A stretch of 64,000 bases of DNA from Anisakis pegreffii (taxonomy: Eukaryota > Nematoda > Chromadorea > Rhabditida > Anisakidae), in the NCBI GenBank assembly GCA_035041965.1, contig JAPYMA010003062.1:1-64000 (forward strand). The letters are read 5' to 3'. This document shows positions 36,653 through 50,500 of this stretch, one piece after another (position 1 is the stretch's first letter; every line of letters starts with the position of its first letter). The translations under genes were made by a program, and so were the position numbers. The notes beneath the pieces are model-generated. The model did not search any database. It was given only the letters and a program-made list of their open reading frames with translations, and was not told where the DNA came from.

Positions 36653-39600
36653 GGAATTCTGCTTCCCTTTAAGGATGTCGCTGATTTTCTGTAGGATCAG
36701 ATAGTCCCCTTTCCCGAATCAAATTGCACCTCTTCGAATTTCCTTTTCATTCATTGACTTTGACATTTGTTCTGAATAATTGTGTCATTGATATCATATC
36801 GAGTGATAATAATTGATATTATTATCATTGTCATTGATATTGTTATTAATAAACATGTCGTACCTGTCTTCCTCGATTCAGCGACACACTAATGAAATCA
36901 TGTGTGAATGTTAATGAATGCGTGATAATAATGGTAATAATTACTATTATAATACTAATGAAATTATATGAATAACAATAATACCACAACAAATATCATC
37001 AACAAAAGCAGTAATAACAGTACCAGCACTCTCACCATGATATAATTTGTCTCATGACATGATTAAAGCTGTTTGTGGTATCGTCTTAAAACTATTAATT
37101 AATTATTTTTGAAACGTTCCGATTGACTGCTGCTTTATATCATACATTTATAATAAAGACAATGACCTTCACGATCTTGCAGTCATATCTCAACATGAAA
37201 ATTCTTTCCGTGCTTTGCTATACCCTTAATTATGATTGATTAACTTCAAGTAGGTACAGCTGAATTTGAGTGATCACCATCAGCATTGCGCCTTATGTGT
37301 ACACACTCGACTGCTCGTTTTTGGTAGATCAAAAGCTATCCAATATAACGTATGGCCTCATATTCCGGTTGACTACTTGAAATTGTTGCCGTACTTAATA
37401 CATGAAAAGATAACGCTCAATCATTGGTATGCAAATCAATTGGTCCTAGCAAATCCACATTTCCACTCGCATAGTGCTTTAAATTATGAGAATTTAAGTC
37501 TTTCATAAGGCTTCCCTGAGTTTTTCTTACATTTTAAATCAATCCAGTTAAGTTTCCAACATGTAAAATGCCATTTTGTCACTTCAGTCGAGCTCAAAAA
37601 GATTTTTCCAACCGATAACACTGATAATGAATCCATTCACTTGTTTAATTGGCGTTAGATATCACAAAGGAATCGCGCACATTAACATTGATTCATTTAG
37701 ATACTTTGAAACGAATTCTAATGAAACATTTTAAGGTTTCACTTGTTGCAAACGTATCATTACTAATTAACAGTGAATGTGCAACAATGTGGTGAGCATA
37801 TTAGTTGCAAGTCATCTCTTATCGCTAGTGTACATCAAGTGAAGTGACCGAAAGTGTGCCCACTTCAAAAGACATCCAAAGGTGATCCGCACTCAAGATA
37901 GGAACTCATTATTATGGTTGATTAGTAATCATTATGGCTGATCACTAATCATCATAGAATGCAGTCGGCGTTGACCTAATTCCTTCTGTTAACTTCCGAA
38001 TTATCCGGTACGGATGACAGGTGCTAATTACCTAATCAAGCAAACGGATTTTTATCGATAAATGAGTTCCTGATATGTTTAGATCACCAAGGTTTATGAT
38101 GATGTCATGTGCGATTGAGCAAACGATTCAAAGTCGAGATCATTTATCGCACAAGTTTGATTTCTATGTACATTTCGCAATAAGTTCGGAAATGTGAAAA
38201 CAGCAGTTCAGTAACTCAAAATTGGATTTTTAAGCGTTCAACTTGAAACGCATACCTTTTGCAACAATATACGCTTCAAAAGCTCTACCAAACTGATGGA
38301 ATTCTTGACAAACTGCATTCGAAGTCGGGAAAGATGTCCGTCCGTTCGTTATCTTGGATCGAATTGAACAAATCGATTAAAAACTCGAAATAAAGTAGAG
38401 CTCGAATGTAAGCACAAGTTTATCATTTCTTAACAACTCAAAAAGGCAATATAAATTTCTGCAGCTGATTTTCAATTTAATTTTGTTGAATTGAGGCGAG
38501 AAGCAAAGAGAGATCTTATTACGGAATGGCCCCTTAATATATCTGTTCAAGCAAACCAATCCGCCTGAAATATGTTCAGTTAGAAAATTATGCATGATCT
38601 CTTCGATAGATCAAATGATCTCTGGTGTCATCTTCAGTGCTCACGATCAGGTTCATTTCAGAAACACCTGCATTTAACAGAGTCTTATGGAGTTCAAATT
38701 CAAGACGTTTGCGATGTGTTCCTACGAGAATTCATTTCAGATATGGTACATTCTCTTCGACGGAAATTTTCGTTATTTGATTTCGCTGCTTTTGAATGAT
38801 TAATGTAAGATTCTAATTGAATCGGATAACCGTGATAATCATAATGTAATATATCAAAACCTTGAAAGCGTCCTCTAGGTTTCGAAAACAAATGAGTGTA
38901 GCATTTTACACTGTTGACCATTTCAGTTTACACTAATCTCTAAAACGGGTCATTTGAAACGAATCAACGAACCGACGATCGTCTCAATTGAACATGATTG
39001 ATGAGTTAGTTTTGAGAGGAGAACCAAACGATTTATTGGAACGTATGATAACATTCGACGAAAATTTGTATGTAGATATGTTGTATCTCAATCAACGTGA
39101 ACGATTTCACCGTTTTAATGATGATTTTGGAATGCTTAGAATTTGCAGTTATGAGATAAAATCACTATCTTTTTGCATGTTCATGCGATGCATTCGAATG
39201 TCACGGTTATCACATCTTTATTGCTTGGTTATCAAGGCGAGTTAATTAAACACAAACTTCAGTCATCTCATATTAAAGTGATAATTTATCATCATCTTCC
39301 CTCCGTTGACGTCCCGTTCCGTCACGTTCATTCCATTATTCAGGCCAATATGATTTGAATAATGATCATAACAATAATAACAGTATCGATAACAATATCA
39401 ATGAGAGTATCACCGAAGCGTAAACATAATCTTCAACTTTTAATAACAACACCGCAATAACATCTCGACTCTGAGTCAGTATCCGATGATGATAATGACC
39501 CAAATTCAGTCAGATATTGTACTTAGAAAATAATAAGACACCATTAGATAGCGTTGTTTCTGTTTCATTTCCTCATTCGTCTCATGCATATTTCCTCGAA

Positions 39601-40807
39601 TGATTTGTAGTGTTGATGTGCTAATTTATTGGGGTTTCGCATGAATAAACACATTCGTTTGGCAATTCATTTACTCTGACGGCGGCGGCGAATTTTTCGA
39701 ATTCTGCATAGCTGATCTCGACCGATCATGCACTAATATCATCAACAAATTACTTCAAAACAGAGCACGATGTCTACCTCATTGTCGATATTAGCCTTTA
39801 TTGTAGCCACTTGTAAATTCAGATTTCTACTTCACTTGTCGAGAAAGCTGCTATTCGAGAACGCAAAACTAAAGGCGAAATTCATTCTTAGCCCCTATCA
39901 GATGGCCTCAGTTCACCTTTTCCATAACGAATACTAAACTCTTATCATAGTCATTTCTTGTCAAAAAACTGACAGTTAGGCATGATTGGAGTGCAGCAAA
40001 GGTCATCATCGACATTCTCAATTCCTTGTAATCATGTAAACACATCAATCAGTAATTATGACAGCCTTACTTTTAGGGAGCAGAGCCATTTTTGCCACTA
40101 ATTTGATATATCCCACATGACGGCACAACGATCTGCGTATCGATCAGAATGTTATACTCAATATAAAATCAAAAATGCACTCTCTAATTAGAGGATCTCA
40201 ACTTCTCTCTGATACAAACAAGATTAACGTCGGATTTTCAGTGGTACATCAGATGAGCACATAATATCATAGAACATATTTTGTTAGGTGTTCATTATGA
40301 GACTTATCATTGTTGACAGATCGGTAATGGATAGCAGCAGCTCACTTATTTAGATATTCAGGTGTTTCATCAATCATAATTAAAAATCATCATGATTCGA
40401 GCAAATCATCAGAAATCAATGCATAGACTCCAGCAGATACCAACAAGTAACCTTTGCTATAAACAACTCATCAAACAACATCATTATCAATCAAAAAGGA
40501 TTACGATGACAGACTATGATCTGAGATAGATTATCTGAAGAAATCTTATTAATTATTGCATAGTAGCAGCATTATGGTCGCGATTTTGATTAATGAATTA
40601 TATAACGTTTATTGTTACACGATTCTCAAAAGAAAAACATTCATTTTTCAATATGTCTCAAAGGTCAGCATGATCAAGAGCACTTAATCTAAAAAACTAA
40701 CTTGCACGATCTAAAATTAACTTGTATTCCCTTACTGTGCTGTTTGTGACAGATAAATTTACTTCTTTGGATTCTACATGTGCAACTCCCTAGCCCCAAT
40801 GCAAAAA

Positions 40808-40879
40808 AATGACCGAGATTATGAACTGACGACCTTCAGATTATGAGACTGACGCGCTAAACAACTGCGCTACTCAGGC
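40808..40879 (-). pseudogene. tRNA-Met (CAT)-like relic
   Basis: Read on the minus strand, the sequence starts gcctgagtagcgcag, which fits the acceptor and D arm. It continues through gcgc-g to the anticodon arm tcagt-ctcataa-tctga with anticodon CAT (40845-40843) and a normal variable region, aggtc. The D arm (gcgc/gcgc) and anticodon arm pair perfectly and closely resemble nematode elongator tRNA-Met as I remember it. The T arm is broken: gtcag-ttcataa-tctcg does not pair, the GTTCGA B box is lost, and the acceptor stem does not close at the expected distance. It is therefore a tRNA pseudogene or the head of a tRNA-derived element. Confidence 0.65.
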
Positions 40880-40940
40880 GCTTAATACAAGATGTATCAA
40901 CAACACAAACTGCAACATCCTCGTAAATATGTTTAATTAT

Positions 40941-41150
40941 ACGACTACGCATGATCTAAAATTAACTTGCACTGGCATGCATATTGCAAATATCATCTTC
41001 AACCTAATTATACGTTCATTACTTAATCTGAAAAAATAACTTGCACTATCTAAAATTAACTTCTACGACTACGCATAATCTAAAATTAACTTGTGCTAGC
41101 ATGCATATTGCAAACATCATCTTCAACCCACGTATACGCTCAGTATCACT
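40941..41150. repeat. 124-bp imperfect direct duplication
   Basis: The block acgactacgcatgatctaaa starting at 40941 is repeated at 41065 as acgactacgcataatctaaa. Both are followed by the shared string gcatgcatattgcaaa and then catcttcaacc. The motif atctaaaattaacttg appears additionally near 40710 and 41050, on both sides of the tRNA-like relic, so the whole 40690-41140 stretch may be one repetitive element. Confidence 0.75.
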
Positions 41151-43635
41151 TATGAACCGAATATTTCTCGATAACATTGACTGGACGAGATCGTGAGCCA
41201 CTGAAAAAATATGAAAAATATCGATGGGAAACACTTAAATCTGGAAGTATATCTGGCTGTCTCAGTACGAAAATGAATGAATATCACCGCCATCTTCACC
41301 ACATCCAACTCCATATTTTACTTCATCAATCACTACAGCTCCTAATATATTGCAGTAATTAGTAATGTGTTAATTTGCGGAGTTTTTTTGCTAGTTTCAC
41401 AGTGACGATTGATTGCTTTGTTATCTCTCCGTAGTTTATTGGTCGCATGAAATTTATTGCTCATTGGCCTTGACGAGCACTTAATACAATAAGCAATAGA
41501 ACAATTCTGGTATTTCACTGATCAATTTTCATCATATTCACTGAATTTTGAAGCAAAAAATCTTCGGCAGTAATTTTTCAAGGGAATTTCACTTCCATTT
41601 TATTCGATCGTAACCTCAGGCCATCAAACAATTATTACACCGCCTTGCGAAACCATAAATCTTCTCAGAGTTTTCCAAACGAAATCTTTTGATGATTCCG
41701 TCGCTGACGAGGTTGTTCCATTGTAATGAACTAATCAAATTATCTGTCAAATTCGACACCTTTATGCGAAAATTACTTCTTAATTTGTCTGCAGTTTGCT
41801 TGAATCACTCAGAAAGTGTTTTTAAATCACTTAAAAAAGTGACAAAATTACTTGAAAATTACCCGAAATCCATTATGAAACATTCAAAAACAATGAATTT
41901 TTAAATTTTATTGAAGAAATTTCACGAATCGCATGAGAACAAGAACCACTTAATTACTACTTGATCATAGAATAAAATCATCATAAAAGTTTGCACATTC
42001 TCAGTAAAGACTGGCTTATAGGCTGTATATTGTGACTGCTCCGAAAGTCCTTTGTATCAGTGGAATTTTTGAGTCCTCACAAATTTTTACCTTTTCCATC
42101 GAACTTGTTCCCATTTTCAGTCCTATTTCGGATTAATGATTCCAATAAAACCTCAAAATCTCTGAAACTTCCGAGACTTTCAATCTGAAAAATACTGTTT
42201 CTAATACTATCTTTATTGGATCCCAAACTTGAGCAATAAGGTGAAGTCTACTACAATTGTATCATGATGAAATCATGATTTCCCAAATTCATTTTCGCTG
42301 ATCATACGATCATACACGGCTTCTCACGATCACATCGCCATCAAATTGCGCGAACCCGTTGATTTAGTTATTTATCTTGCAGATACTTATCTCGTTATCT
42401 TATCGCGTATTCAGTACGTTCGCTGATCTATCTCTCCGCGTATCTATCTGCAATTTCCTTCATTCAATCTCAACTCGTATTCAATACCATCGTTAATAAA
42501 TCAAAATTTACGTAGTTTTCATGAGGAAACTTAACTCAAAATGCCACTTTAAAACTCCGTTGAGGTTAAATCTGAATAATACGAAGCAAATTTCAACAAT
42601 TGCATCGCTGACATCTCCTTATTAAATTGTTTTATCTTGATAACCATCGCTCAACGATTAATTAATTAAGGCTTAGCGAAGTTTATTCTAATAATATTAT
42701 TGCACAATTAGATGTTATCGCGCTTTCATAACAATTACAGATTAGTTTCTGATCACCTTCAACTAATTAATTTGTTGATTGCCTTCAATATGACCCTCGC
42801 TAACTGCAAGATACGATAACTCTAATTGAGGTGAACACAACATTTTTATTTCGATAAAATAAACAAAATCGCAGTCATTATTAGTCAATAACAATGACAC
42901 CATCAATGTCATACTAATAACGATATCAGATCATTATAACAAATCTTATTTCAAATTAGTTCCATCATGATACTGCTTATAATAATGAGTTTGACGATAA
43001 CATTACCCTCAGAACAAATAGACCAAAATCTTAACGAAAACGAGAACCGATTATGCAATGCTAAGTCGTCATATTTGCCGAATTGTTTGTTCAAATGGTT
43101 TGTTATTGTTTATGATCTGAGTATCGCTCACTAATAGCAATAACCAACTACAAGAATGTAATCTTGTATATTTACATACTAACTGCTTAAACGATAGATA
43201 TATCGCTTAAATGATTACCTATTATATCTCGATGACATCAACAGGCCTCTCAAGTTTTCCTTAATGTGGTAATTACATCCATCCTTCTACATATTCTCCA
43301 TCTATCATGTTGATCTACCAGTGATATTTTACAATAATCGCCTATAACCATTGGTACTTCAGTCAAAGATCAAGCTAGAATAAGCCTGTTTGCCAGTTAA
43401 CGCTAAATATTCTCAGGCTTCGTTCGGTGTTCAAATAACACGTAGGCATTGATTTCAGAGGTATGCTTATGCTCTGAAATGTAATGACAAATACCATTTG
43501 AATGATCATAACATCAACGAATAATGTTCAACACGGCAGCTGATCCAACAAAAACCATCCATCGTTTCATGCAAGGATCAACGTACCATATTCCAAATAT
43601 CTTATTGGAGTTGGCATCACCATGCATTGAGTATT

Positions 43636-44438
43636 ATGAAAGTTTTCATAACTGTTCTGTTTGCCTGCAGTTTATACGCGACATTATCCACGCATGTTCC
43701 CCATCAGCAGTATGTTGTTTCGAACAGATCCGCTATGGACTTGATGATTTTTGGTAAATCAGCTGAACTTTCCCCGGCAGAGATTTGCAAAGGAATAGTT
43801 CCGATTAGAACTGGCGTAATTCTGTGATTTACGACATATTTTGACATGTGATACACTCGTACGTAGCTATCACAACGTCAACGGTGAATTGCATCACTCG
43901 AAACGTATCTGCGAGTGATATCTTGATATCAATCGATGTCCCGTCTTCGCATCGTGGTGAGTTGGGCGTGACGAACCTGACAAATCAACCCCAAAAACTT
44001 AACCTGACAAATCCTCTCCGTTGCTATATTTGTGTGCAAGAAGGCGGTGCACCCGGCTGTCACAGCGTCAGAATACCCGATATTAATAACTGCCTATGGA
44101 TTCAACATATTTGTTGTATACGTTCTGCAAGGTGTCAATGGTTTCATGTTAATTGCACATTGCACACATAATTGTTCGCTGTCAACACTTATTTTTCAAT
44201 TCCAGTTCATTTCGGAGATTATTCTCAAGTCATTTATTCACTTACATCACAATACCAAAATATCAGGGCCTCAGAACGATCAACTAGGTTTCAGAACGTC
44301 TGCATTTCAGAACCTCAATGTTCATGGCTCATTTTGGAGGTAGCTCCAGTTGTTGACTTCGCTTCGAGATTGGTTTTAGACGATCTCACTGTACCTTCCG
44401 ATAAGCGTTTAGCTGCAGAAGATTATGCTGCTTTATAA
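43636..44438 (+). CDS. unknown secreted protein, 3 exons, 146 residues
   Basis: Exons: 43636-43753, 43867-43956, 44206-44438. Both introns are phase 1 with gt/ag ends (TTTTG|GTAAAT...GTAG and CGTG|GTGAGT...TTCCAG). Together the exons give 147 codons including TAA. The N-terminus MKVFITVLFACSLYATLS is a clear signal peptide. The mature part has few cysteines (VNC, NVCISEPQC) and ends in an acidic, Leu/Asp-rich tail, LVLDDLTVPSDKRLAAEDY. Codons in the predicted exons are richer in G+C than the flanks. I do not recognise a family. The agreement of three independent phases with a signal peptide supports a real gene; an extra exon inside the second intron was considered, but its phase does not fit. 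Confidence 0.5.
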
Positions 44439-45148
44439 TAGTGGCATGATCTTCTCTTGATATGCTGACTTAAAATTATGCCATCGAAAGTTTGTGATCA
44501 TAATTCAGATCAATAGCAAACCAGCTATCGCAGTGATAGAAGAGCCGATATTAATGCTTGCTGTGTTTCATTCTGAATTTCACCAGGCTCCCAGTTCCAG
44601 CGATTTCAACAGATTAACATCATGTTCCAATGGAAAACTTTTTCAATAACTCAGAGCCAGATAAATTATTTGCCAACTTCCATATGAATTGAAGTTCCAT
44701 TGAGGTTTCATGAGAGCTGGAAAAAAATGGAGAACATCTTGAAAAATTATTCATCTTTATGAGCGATGCTTCCGCGCGATTCAGTTATTTTCCTTCACTT
44801 TCATTGTTTATTGGGAATTCTGCTCATGCTCTATTAGTCAATGGTGAATGAGTGTTTTGGTGTGATTCATAAGTTTCGTAGACTATGAGTCGAATTTCGT
44901 ATCAATTTGATTTGTCTGTTGCATGTTTTTCATTTCTATTCAACCGCAAATGAATAGCGATGGTATAATCAAAAGCATTGAATGACAGTCTTAAGACTCA
45001 TCATTCCTTTAATCATAATTGTGCAAGAATGCTTTGTTAAAAGATTCTCTCAGAAAGGTTTTTATTATATCACTAATATCATCACCATCATCTCTGTGGC
45101 TACAATTATCATTCTTATTGCCATCAGCATTGCTACCCTTCCGCTTAG

Positions 45149-45279
45149 CTCAATTGGTGGCTTCAGTTTGCAATGATAAGCGAGTCATCTATCGTCTAAA
45201 ATCACTGAAGTCAGTTCACTGTTATAAGTTCGCTCAAGTCCCTGGCCCATCTGATAAAAAAAGCAAATTTGCTGACTAG
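45149..45279 (+). CDS. possible terminal exon, 43 codons
   Basis: The acceptor CCGCTTAG at 45141-45148 is followed by a phase-1 open frame to a TAG at 45277. It reads SVCNDKRVIYRLKSL then HCYKFAQVPGPSDKKSKFAD at its end. The composition looks coding, but no upstream exon was matched and no family was recognised. It may be the last exon of an undetected gene. Confidence 0.15.
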
Positions 45280-46831
45280 ATCAAAACATTTCCTGTGGAT
45301 CATTCGAAAAATGCAAGCAAAATCTTTTCCATGCAGGAAGAAAGTGGGTGCAGTGGGGGAGGCGAACTTATTCATGCAGTGCGGAAAACTAAGTGAGGAA
45401 ACACTTCGGTGATGATTGAATGAACAGTCGACTCGCGTTATCAATCTTATATAAATTGTATTCAGTGATGATTTATAGCAATATTGTGCAGTTGCATGAA
45501 CGATTACACATCGGCACTAGATGAACAGGAAATATGCTGATGTGATTCCGTATAAAAATATATGACTGCCACCAAATTTCAGCTAAATCAATCTTTACTT
45601 TATTATGTTCGAGTATTGTTGAGTAGAAGACGCTATCTGCTCCATTGCTCTTAATTCAGTAATCCATCCATTCCCCCAGATGTACAGATGTGTAGGGGAT
45701 TCCCTTCATCTGAGAGATGATTTCAGACCGTCTCTTGAGGTTCCATAGGATTTTCGATGCCTCGGCTAAGAGTATCAGCACCACCTGCAAATTCTTTTCC
45801 TGATCAGTAGAGCATCATGAGATTTCTCCTTTATGAACTGATCCATCCATATTTAAATTATAGGTAATGTAAACTTGGTTAAGCCATAGATCAAACGTAT
45901 CTCAACAGAGATCAAATTGCCCTGAAATTATGGACAACCAGAATTTTTCCCTTTATAAGCCGTTTATAGGTAATAAAATTGAACATTAACGTGATACTTT
46001 GATGAGATAGATAATTGTCTTCATATTGTAACATCATTCAGATTTAAGTGACAGATAAAATTCTAGCAATCTCGTAACATACAGCAAAATGTAGTAATAT
46101 TGGAGACAGCCACATTCGTCATATAACACAGAGTGCATAAGATATCGTATACTGTATTACCTTTTACTGCACTTCTCTATGAATATTCACTGATGTGCTG
46201 CTTATACAAGCAAATGCAGGCGCTGAATTCGTGCCTTGAGCAGTCGTACCTTATCGAGTCTACAATGTGAGGATTATTGAATACGCATAAAAACTACTAA
46301 TGAACAAATTATTCGAAAAGTTTTCATATTATTATTAAACAGTCTTAAATTATCAGAGAGAGAGAAGAGAACTCTCTGAATAGTTCTTTCTCGCACGTTG
46401 ACAGGTTCAATGTCAACTCTGCGTCACCAATATCATTAATATCTATCTCTTAAACGGAATCGAATTTAATCTAATTTTCACACTCCATCACTGTATCTTC
46501 ACAATAATAATTATTTCATTTATTATCCTTATTCTTTTTGTACATTATTGCTGTATACCTGTATCATGGGTGTATTAAACTGCAGCAGTTAGTTCAAAAC
46601 ATATTACAATATTACAATGCATTACCATTCAGTTCAGTAGTTTACTCCATCAAATTTCTACTATGAGTTTTTGTCGCCTTATAATATGTGAAATAGTCTC
46701 TAGCATGAGACTGCTCTCAGCTGTATTCACTGATGTGCTATAGTGAAATTCAACTTTTGCTTTCTGTTGATTCGTTGCAGTCATTTTCCGTTTAATATCC
46801 GCCAGTTCAGCATTAAGCTACTCGAAAATTA

Positions 46832-46983
46832 CTACCATTTACGCACACCGTTGCTCCAGTATTCGAATATTGCTGCTACATTGGCATATTCGTGCAATTC
46901 CGCACTCTCGGTCTTTTGTATTCTCATCGTTTTTAATGTCTGCATTCTTCTCGAAATCATATGATTTATAGCATGATCAGCGA
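46832..46983 (-). CDS. isolated exon-like frame, minus strand
   Basis: After a CACAAGCAG acceptor (46986-46984) a frame continues as VADHAINHMISRRMQTLKTM, then a polar helix-like stretch ending at a stop at 46832. A second coding-like minus-strand frame occurs around 46650-46730 (AESSLMLETISHIIRRQKL). They could belong to one gene, but the phases and donors are weak. Unknown function. Confidence 0.15.
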
Positions 46984-47493
46984 CTGCTTGTGCATGATCC
47001 AAATACGAAATTAGCAATTTCGAAAAACCAATTGCAAATCATGAACGATGCCATTTAAATCAATGATTGTTCACGTCGACAAAGAATTGAATTGTGCTAC
47101 ATGAAACATCTCATCAAAAAGAAATTTTGTCTTCTTAACACATCGAAGTGAACGCAGAATCGCCCAAATTTTTCTTTTCATATTATGAATAACTCCATAT
47201 TCGTTCCATTGACAAACGGTTTTGTACACAAAACAAATTCACTGAGAATTGCTTCAGATGCTTTCTTCATGACCAATTATAAATATTTACTTTAGGTATA
47301 ATACGATAACGGTCAGCGTGTTTTCGCGTATTGATCAACAAACTGTTATGATCATCTATTATCATATCGTTCGATTAAGTCGCTGACAGCTGCTAATTTC
47401 TATTTTTTTAATCATTTCTCAGTATTCACAGTCTTTTTGCGACCACCTGATTTAATATGTAATTTAATTGCTTCAATATGTAATTGCTTTAAT

Positions 47494-47518
47494 TAATATA
47501 AATAAATAAATAAATAAA
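47494..47518. repeat. (taaa)n microsatellite
   Basis: About six taaa/ataa units in tandem. Low complexity only. Confidence 0.9.
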
Positions 47519-50500
47519 AAGTATTTAATTCCTCCTCTAAGAGTCAGCAACTAACCACAATTTATGATAAGTGGAAAAGTATTCGTATTACGTCAAAATG
47601 TCTATATTATTATTACAAAAAGTGTTTGCGCCTTCCTGGAAACTTTTTAAGTACCTCAAAAACCAATCAAAAAAACCATGTTCTATGTCCGATCAACACA
47701 CTCTCATATTCTGTCAATACTGGATCAGCTTCGCTTACATCCTCAGTAACGGATTTTGTGGATTAACTCAATAATGCAACACTTCATTAAGCCACTTCAC
47801 CAACCCATTCCATACTCTCAAGTGGTGAACAATGAGGAATTGTACGAGTATACCTCAGAAAAAAGAACTTGAAAGTGGAATTTCACTCGTAAGTTAAGTG
47901 AAACGTTGAAAAAACTATGCAAAAACTGATGAAAGTTCAGAAAAAAGTATGTTTTTCTCCACTTAAATTCCATCTTGACTCTCAGTCAGTTACTACTTTT
48001 TATCTGCTTTAAAAACCTGCAGAACGCTAACACCCTTCCAATATTTCCCGATGGTTTTCTGATGTTAGTTGTTTTTTAAAGACCTCTCACCAGTGGATTT
48101 TCATCTCTACACCAATTTGATTGCTTACATCTGGTTGCAATCTTCTGTTTTGAATCATTCCAGTCAGACTTCAAAAATTTCAAATCATTAAGTCCTCAAA
48201 ATAGGAGCACGATGACCCAGACTTATCTAGATCAACCTCGTGTGATACCAGAGGACGTTGTCCTTTTCCGTACGCATCGTTGTGATTCACCTTAACTCAA
48301 CTCGAAATTCATGTCGGTTTTAACGGAAACTGGTAACTAATTGCCCAAATTTATGACACCTCTAGTGATTGACTACAATAGCTAAGTGGATGAAATATAA
48401 ACATAAATAAATGAACCTTTCAATAAATGATGTTTATTTAAGGAAAGTCAACTGTCGACTGTGTTTAAGTTTGCCTAATAAACGCATAAAAGCTCTTCTG
48501 TCTGTTTCATAAAAGGAATCGTCGCTCAATTCACTTCATCAATCGAATAGACTCGCTGCAGCTGTAAGAATTATTTATGTATCATAATTCAAACACAACT
48601 CAATAAAATGTTTGTTTTGAATATTTATTCACGAGTCTGTCCATCGTTTTGATGCGTAACACTCATAATGTTGACTTAATAGAGTACTGATTTGCTTTGT
48701 ATTCTTATGATATGTATTGAATAATCTTGAACATGCATTATGAATGAATATCTTACAATAGTCTGTAGGATTTCTTTTTAAGTGATTCTTCGTTGAAGTC
48801 TTTTTTTTTGCAGAATCCATTTTTTTGCAGATCACGAACCAATTTCGAGATGATGAATTTGATTCTTTACGAGTATGCTTTACATCTTAAATATTTCCCT
48901 ATTTTAATGCATCCACATTAGAAGAAACTTATTTGATGCAGATCAGTTCTTTTCATTTCTCAGTATTTGACTGCTGACTTCAACCTGAACGTTCAGCCAA
49001 AATTCATCAGTTTCATATGAATATCCACACTCCCTCTGTTATGATATTCTTCACTGCAGTTTTAAGCCGGAAAGCATCTCACCGACCCATCATCAGCCTT
49101 CCGGTCCATATTCCACGATCTTGTGTGCTTCATTAATCGTTCAGAATTTGCCATATCCTTCTAAGACATCGTCAAAATATCGCTAAGATCACTACGGCGA
49201 AGTATTTGCAAATATTTGCTCAGATACGCTTCGATTATCTCATAGAAGTGAACTGCCACACTGTTCGATGTTTTTAACAAATTATCGCATTCAAGCGATT
49301 TCTCTTTATTATCCTCAAACATTCCAGATTCCAATTGAAAACAAATAAATAATGGATTGTCGAAAAAACGTGTTATTTCAAAATAATTTCACTTTTGCAA
49401 AAAGACAACGCTCACAAATAGATCATGCCCATAAACCACTCAGGTTGTTTGCTCATATAAGAAGATAGAAAATCTCAGAATTGTACTAGAACATTTGAAA
49501 ATTTAACTCGTGTGGCGTTGCAATCTGTCATAACACTATCAAATCATCATGACAAATTAACCATTGGAAATGTTAAACAAACAACAATAATGGCTCTATT
49601 CAAAGGAAAAAACGGTGGTCAACATGAGCACTGGAACATAGGCAGAGTTTTTTTCGTGCTTAACGTAAAAGGTAAAGTGAGGTGAAGGTCAGTGGAAGTT
49701 TCGAAATATTGAGACATTTGCATAGCAGTCGTGCGATTTTTTGCATTGTCCAATATAAAGTTACAGTACGATTGCATAATACTCTTTTAAGACGCCAATG
49801 CTTGATATAAATACTGTCAACAATTAGTATCAGAGCACTTTTAGTGAAGAATCAGCGAGCAAATACGATCGAGTGCAAATATCTTCAAACGTTCTACAAT
49901 TCATGACTCTGTCAATATTATCATGCAAAACTGCGTGTTGACCACTATTTCATAATCTGATCATCTTTTGCGATTAAATTCATTTTTTGATCACTTCTCT
50001 GATCGTTGTGTTAGGCAAATTCGGTGGATATAATTTTCATTCCCTCATCGAAAGCTTAGGCAAATTACAGAAAATCTTCCATTCGAACTCCTGAATTGTC
50101 GATCTCGTGTAAATCCTCGTTTCCGGGCTCCAAAACGATTCAGGAACTAGTTGTCGGGAGTTCTCAGTTCCTCGCGTAATTTCATTCAGCATGCCTATGT
50201 TTTTTCAATGTCACTACTGTGAAAGTGTGAAGTTTTCAGTGTGAAAACTGCCATTCCTCTGGGAATTTTTTTCCAATAGAAATTAATGGAATTAAGAAAT
50301 TTCAATTGAATGACTTATTGACGAAGAATGAATATCATACAAATCATGTATCAGAAACAAGTTTACACCAGTCAGTCACTGTCATTATTCGAATGCATGA
50401 TACATACCTCAAACCTATCACCACACATCCAACGTTCAGAGTGTTTCTTCGTTTTGCATCTACAACAATGATGTTTGTCATCACTAATAAATGCATTATT

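Larger units (their letters stand above)
36653..43635. other. gene-poor AT-rich region
   Basis: About 7 kb with no gene I can support. It contains a tRNA-Met-like relic (40808-40879) and a small duplicated block (40941-41150), listed separately. A short plus-strand frame at 38994-39150 (reading IDELVLRGEPNDLLERM) has a coding-like composition, but it has no partner exon or recognised family. Confidence 0.45.

Noticed and set aside
32365..36672. Long ORFs of 86-299 codons with repeated RCPQVCPVTWFFLHI blocks
   Set aside because: They arise because the 237-bp satellite unit is a multiple of three. Frames end at the 178-bp units. They are not a repeat-protein gene.
43984..44171. Ly6-like LRCYICVQEGGAPGC stretch and a hydrophobic alternate frame near 44032
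   Set aside because: Both lie in the second intron of the secreted-protein model. The possible exon enters at phase 1 and leaves at phase 2, which does not fit exon 44206.
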